From Candidatus Limnocylindrales bacterium (lineage in GTDB: Bacteria; Chloroflexota; Limnocylindria; Limnocylindrales; CSP1-4), in contig JAUSJS010000289.1 in the NCBI GenBank assembly GCA_030647575.1, positions 1-16,241 on the forward strand: DNA of 16,241 bases, given 5' to 3'. Positions 14,511 to 16,241 of this stretch are shown here, piece by piece (the first letter of the stretch is position 1; each line of letters opens with the position of its first letter). The notes under the pieces were generated by a model. That model did not search any database. It saw nothing but the letters and a program-made list of their open reading frames with translations, and had not been told where the DNA came from. Made by a program: the position numbers and the translations under genes.

Positions 14511-15472
14511 GCCTCCGGGCCGGCGGCTGGCGGCGGGCCGACCGGTCGGGCGGGAGTGCGAGTTGAAGACCCAGCCCGCCCCTCGCCGCCGTCACCCGAG
14601 CTCGAGCCGGGGCTCAGGAAGTCGACGAAGGGGTCGAGCAGATGGGTGAACTCCATCGGGATGACGAACTTCGTCGCGGGGCCCGCGCCGAGCGCCTTGA
14701 GCGTCTCGAGGTACTGGAGCGACATCGTCTTCTGGTCGACCTCCGCGGCCGCCTGGAAGATCCGAGTCAGTGCCTGGCCGAATCCTTCAGCGCGGAGGAT
14801 CGCCGCCTGGCGATCGCCCTCGGCCTTCAGGATCTCGGCCTGCTTCTGGCCCTCGGCGACGTTGATCGCCGCCTGCCGCGTCCCTTCCGACTCGGTGATG
14901 ACCGCGCGCCGCGTCCGCTCAGCCGAGAGCTGGCGATTCATGGCGTCCTGGACGTCGCGCGGCGGGGTGATCTCGCGGATCTCGACCGTCGTGACCTTGC
15001 CGCCCCAGCGCTCAGTGACCTCGTCGAGCTTGACCCGCAGGACCTCGTTGATCTGCTCGCGCTTGGACAGGACCTCGTCGAGCAGGATGTCGCCGATGAC
15101 GGCCCGGAGCGTCGTCGTCGCGACCCCCTGGAGGGCGCCCGGGAAGTTGACCACGTTGACGACACTCTTGAGCGGGTCGCTGATCCGCCAGTAGATCAGG
15201 AAATCGACGTTGATCGGCGCGTTGTCCCTGGTGATCGTGGTCTGGCTGGGGACCTCGATGAACTGCTCGCGGACGTCGACCTTGACCCCCCGGTCGATGA
15301 TCGGAACGAGGAAGCGCAGACCGGGGTCGCGCACCATCGACTCGTTGGTGCGCCCCAGCCGGAAGACGACCATCTTCTGGTACTGCTGGACCACACGGAT
15401 CGACAGGTAGACGATGACCAGCAGCACCACGACGACGAACGCGGCGACCGCGGCCAGAACCGGGAATTCCAT
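14507..15472 (-). CDS. SPFH/stomatin-like membrane scaffold protein
   Basis: A 321-residue protein with one N-terminal membrane helix (5-26), an SPFH/band-7 domain (about 27-185, with VVFRLGR, DPGLRFLVPIID and ITRDNAPINVDFLIYWRISDP), a charged coiled coil (about 180-245, with repeats of AEG: VAEGQKQAEILKAEGDRQAA) and a Gly/Ser/Pro-rich tail (288-321). Stomatin-like and slipin proteins form cage-like oligomers that organise membrane microdomains and partner with NfeD proteins, whose gene lies 16 bases upstream here. The start ATG 15472 has GGAGGT 4 bases upstream. The C-terminal tail differs from typical stomatins by its low complexity. The stop overlaps the hydrolase start. QmcA/HflK-like relatives are the alternatives, but the NfeD neighbour favours the stomatin-type STOPP class. 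Confidence 0.92.
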   Translation of the reverse strand: MEFPVLAAVAAFVVVVLLVIVYLSIRVVQQYQKMVVFRLGRTNESMVRDPGLRFLVPIIDRGVKVDVREQFIEVPSQTTITRDNAPINVDFLIYWRISDPLKSVVNVVNFPGALQGVATTTLRAVIGDILLDEVLSKREQINEVLRVKLDEVTERWGGKVTTVEIREITPPRDVQDAMNRQLSAERTRRAVITESEGTRQAAINVAEGQKQAEILKAEGDRQAAILRAEGFGQALTRIFQAAAEVDQKTMSLQYLETLKALGAGPATKFVIPMEFTHLLDPFVDFLSPGSSSGDGGEGRAGSSTRTPARPVGPPPAAGPEA

Positions 15473-15488
15473 CAGGACCTCCGTTCGA

Positions 15489-16241
15489 TCAGGACTGCGA
15501 TGATGATGATGACGGGTCGGGCTCGACGATGACGGTCAGTCCGTCCGTTGCGACGACGCGCACCGGAACGCCACGCTCCAGTGGCCGGCCGTCGACCGTC
15601 CTGGCCGACCACTCCTCGCCGGCGACATAGACTGAGCCGAGCGGCTCGATCGAGCGGCGGACGACGCCGGCCACTCCGGTCGGCACGGCCGAGGAGCTGC
15701 CCACGACGCCGACGGGCGCCGGCATGCCCCGGCTCCGGACAGCGGCCCAGACGACGAGCAGCAGGAATATGCCTGCGGTCACGGTCGTGGTCGCGATGAC
15801 CGGCGCGGCCACGGTCGCGAGAGGCTCGAATGGGTCGCCCGGTTGGGTGAACAGGGCGGACGCGCCCAGCGCGAAGATGACAAGGCCGCCAAACCCGAGC
15901 AGCCCGTGACTGGTGACGGTCAATTCGAGCCCGAACAGCACCATCGCGAGCAGGATCAGCAGCAGGCCTCCGACGTTGAGTGGCAGGCTGCCGAAGCCGA
16001 TGAAGGCGAGGACGATCGCCAGGGCGCCCAGGATGCCGGTCACGAAGTTCGGGTTCTGGAGCTCGAATAGCAGGCCGTAGAACCCGATCGTGAACAGGAT
16101 GAACGAGATGTTCGGGTCGGACAGCAGGTGGAGGAACCCCTGAAACGGGTTCATCGCCAGTTCCTCGAGGCTCGCGCCGACCAGGGTCAGCGTTTGCGCC
16201 TGCCCGGCCACGGTCACGGTCCGGCCGTCGGCGAACGCGAG
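15489..16241 (-). CDS. NfeD-family membrane protein, probably long form (5' end cut by window edge)
   Basis: The last 250 residues of an NfeD protein; the gene is open to the right edge and starts outside. The first 30 visible residues (DGRTVTVAGQAQTLTLVGAS, then NPFQGFLHLLSDPN) match the junction between a ClpP-like protease domain and the membrane part of long NfeD proteins, so the missing part probably holds that domain; this is inference. About four to five hydrophobic helices follow (44-60, 66-83, 90-106, 112-130, 146-167) and then an OB-like soluble domain (about 184-241) with GVAGVVRRSIEPLGSVYVAGEEWSA. The C-terminus ends in a serine run (DPSSSSSQS). The SPFH gene follows by 16 bases, the standard NfeD-stomatin pairing, in which NfeD is thought to cleave or support the stomatin partner. 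The gene's own promoter is outside the window. Confidence 0.9.
   Translation of the reverse strand, partial: LAFADGRTVTVAGQAQTLTLVGASLEELAMNPFQGFLHLLSDPNISFILFTIGFYGLLFELQNPNFVTGILGALAIVLAFIGFGSLPLNVGGLLLILLAMVLFGLELTVTSHGLLGFGGLVIFALGASALFTQPGDPFEPLATVAAPVIATTTVTAGIFLLLVVWAAVRSRGMPAPVGVVGSSSAVPTGVAGVVRRSIEPLGSVYVAGEEWSARTVDGRPLERGVPVRVVATDGLTVIVEPDPSSSSSQS

Noticed and set aside
15490..15515. Short GAT-type trinucleotide run near the end of the NfeD gene
   Set aside because: It encodes the serine-rich C-terminus and is too short to be a meaningful repeat locus.
1..16241. CRISPR arrays, tRNA or rRNA genes, insertion sequences and phage att sites
   Set aside because: No regularly spaced repeats, tRNA-like folds, transposase frames or terminal repeats were seen; all gaps are under 140 bases. 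XerC is judged housekeeping from its topA neighbour.

Overview
The window is a GC-rich, densely packed bacterial chromosome segment in which all 13 recognisable genes lie on the minus strand, so transcription runs from the right edge towards the left. No gap exceeds about 140 bases. I see no RNA gene, insertion sequence, CRISPR array, integrase att site or replication origin. Nine of the 12 genes whose start is visible begin with GTG, one with TTG and two with ATG. High GC, GTG starts, FemAB-type enzymes and a comM-dprA-(...)-topA-xerC order suggest an environmental, probably monoderm-like lineage. A Limnocylindria-type Chloroflexota is my best guess, an actinobacterium the main alternative; this is inference, since no marker was compared with a database.

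From right to left in the direction of transcription: (1) a membrane module: the 3' part of a long NfeD-type protein, an SPFH/stomatin-like protein 16 bases later, and an alpha/beta hydrolase overlapping it by 4 bases. (2) A response-regulator receiver domain fused to a TadZ/CpaE-like ParA/MinD-type ATPase, with a perfect TATAAT just upstream, inside the end of the hydrolase gene. (3) A DNA uptake/recombination pair, comM and dprA, separated by one base. (4) A probable membrane-anchored protein with three Ig-like domains and a CAP domain, then a short uncharacterised protein, placed between dprA and topA. (5) A tight cassette topA-xerC-murJ-femAB-femAB, in which every junction is a 4-base GTGA overlap. 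It links DNA topology, chromosome dimer resolution, lipid II flipping and probably peptidoglycan cross-bridge synthesis.

The regulatory picture is consistent. topA and comM each have a TANNNT box ending exactly 7 bases before a GTG and no Shine-Dalgarno, which suggests leaderless mRNAs. The CAP gene has a TTGCCC-18-TACCCT promoter, a leader and a strong AGGAG that decides a TTG start. Genes inside the topA cassette appear to rely on termination-reinitiation. The window is mostly housekeeping. The items most worth a second look are the GTGA cascade with its tandem FemAB paralogues, the paired leaderless-type starts, the short protein upstream of topA, and the stand-alone receiver-TadZ fusion. 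I do not see a clear case for a wholly new defence or mobile system.
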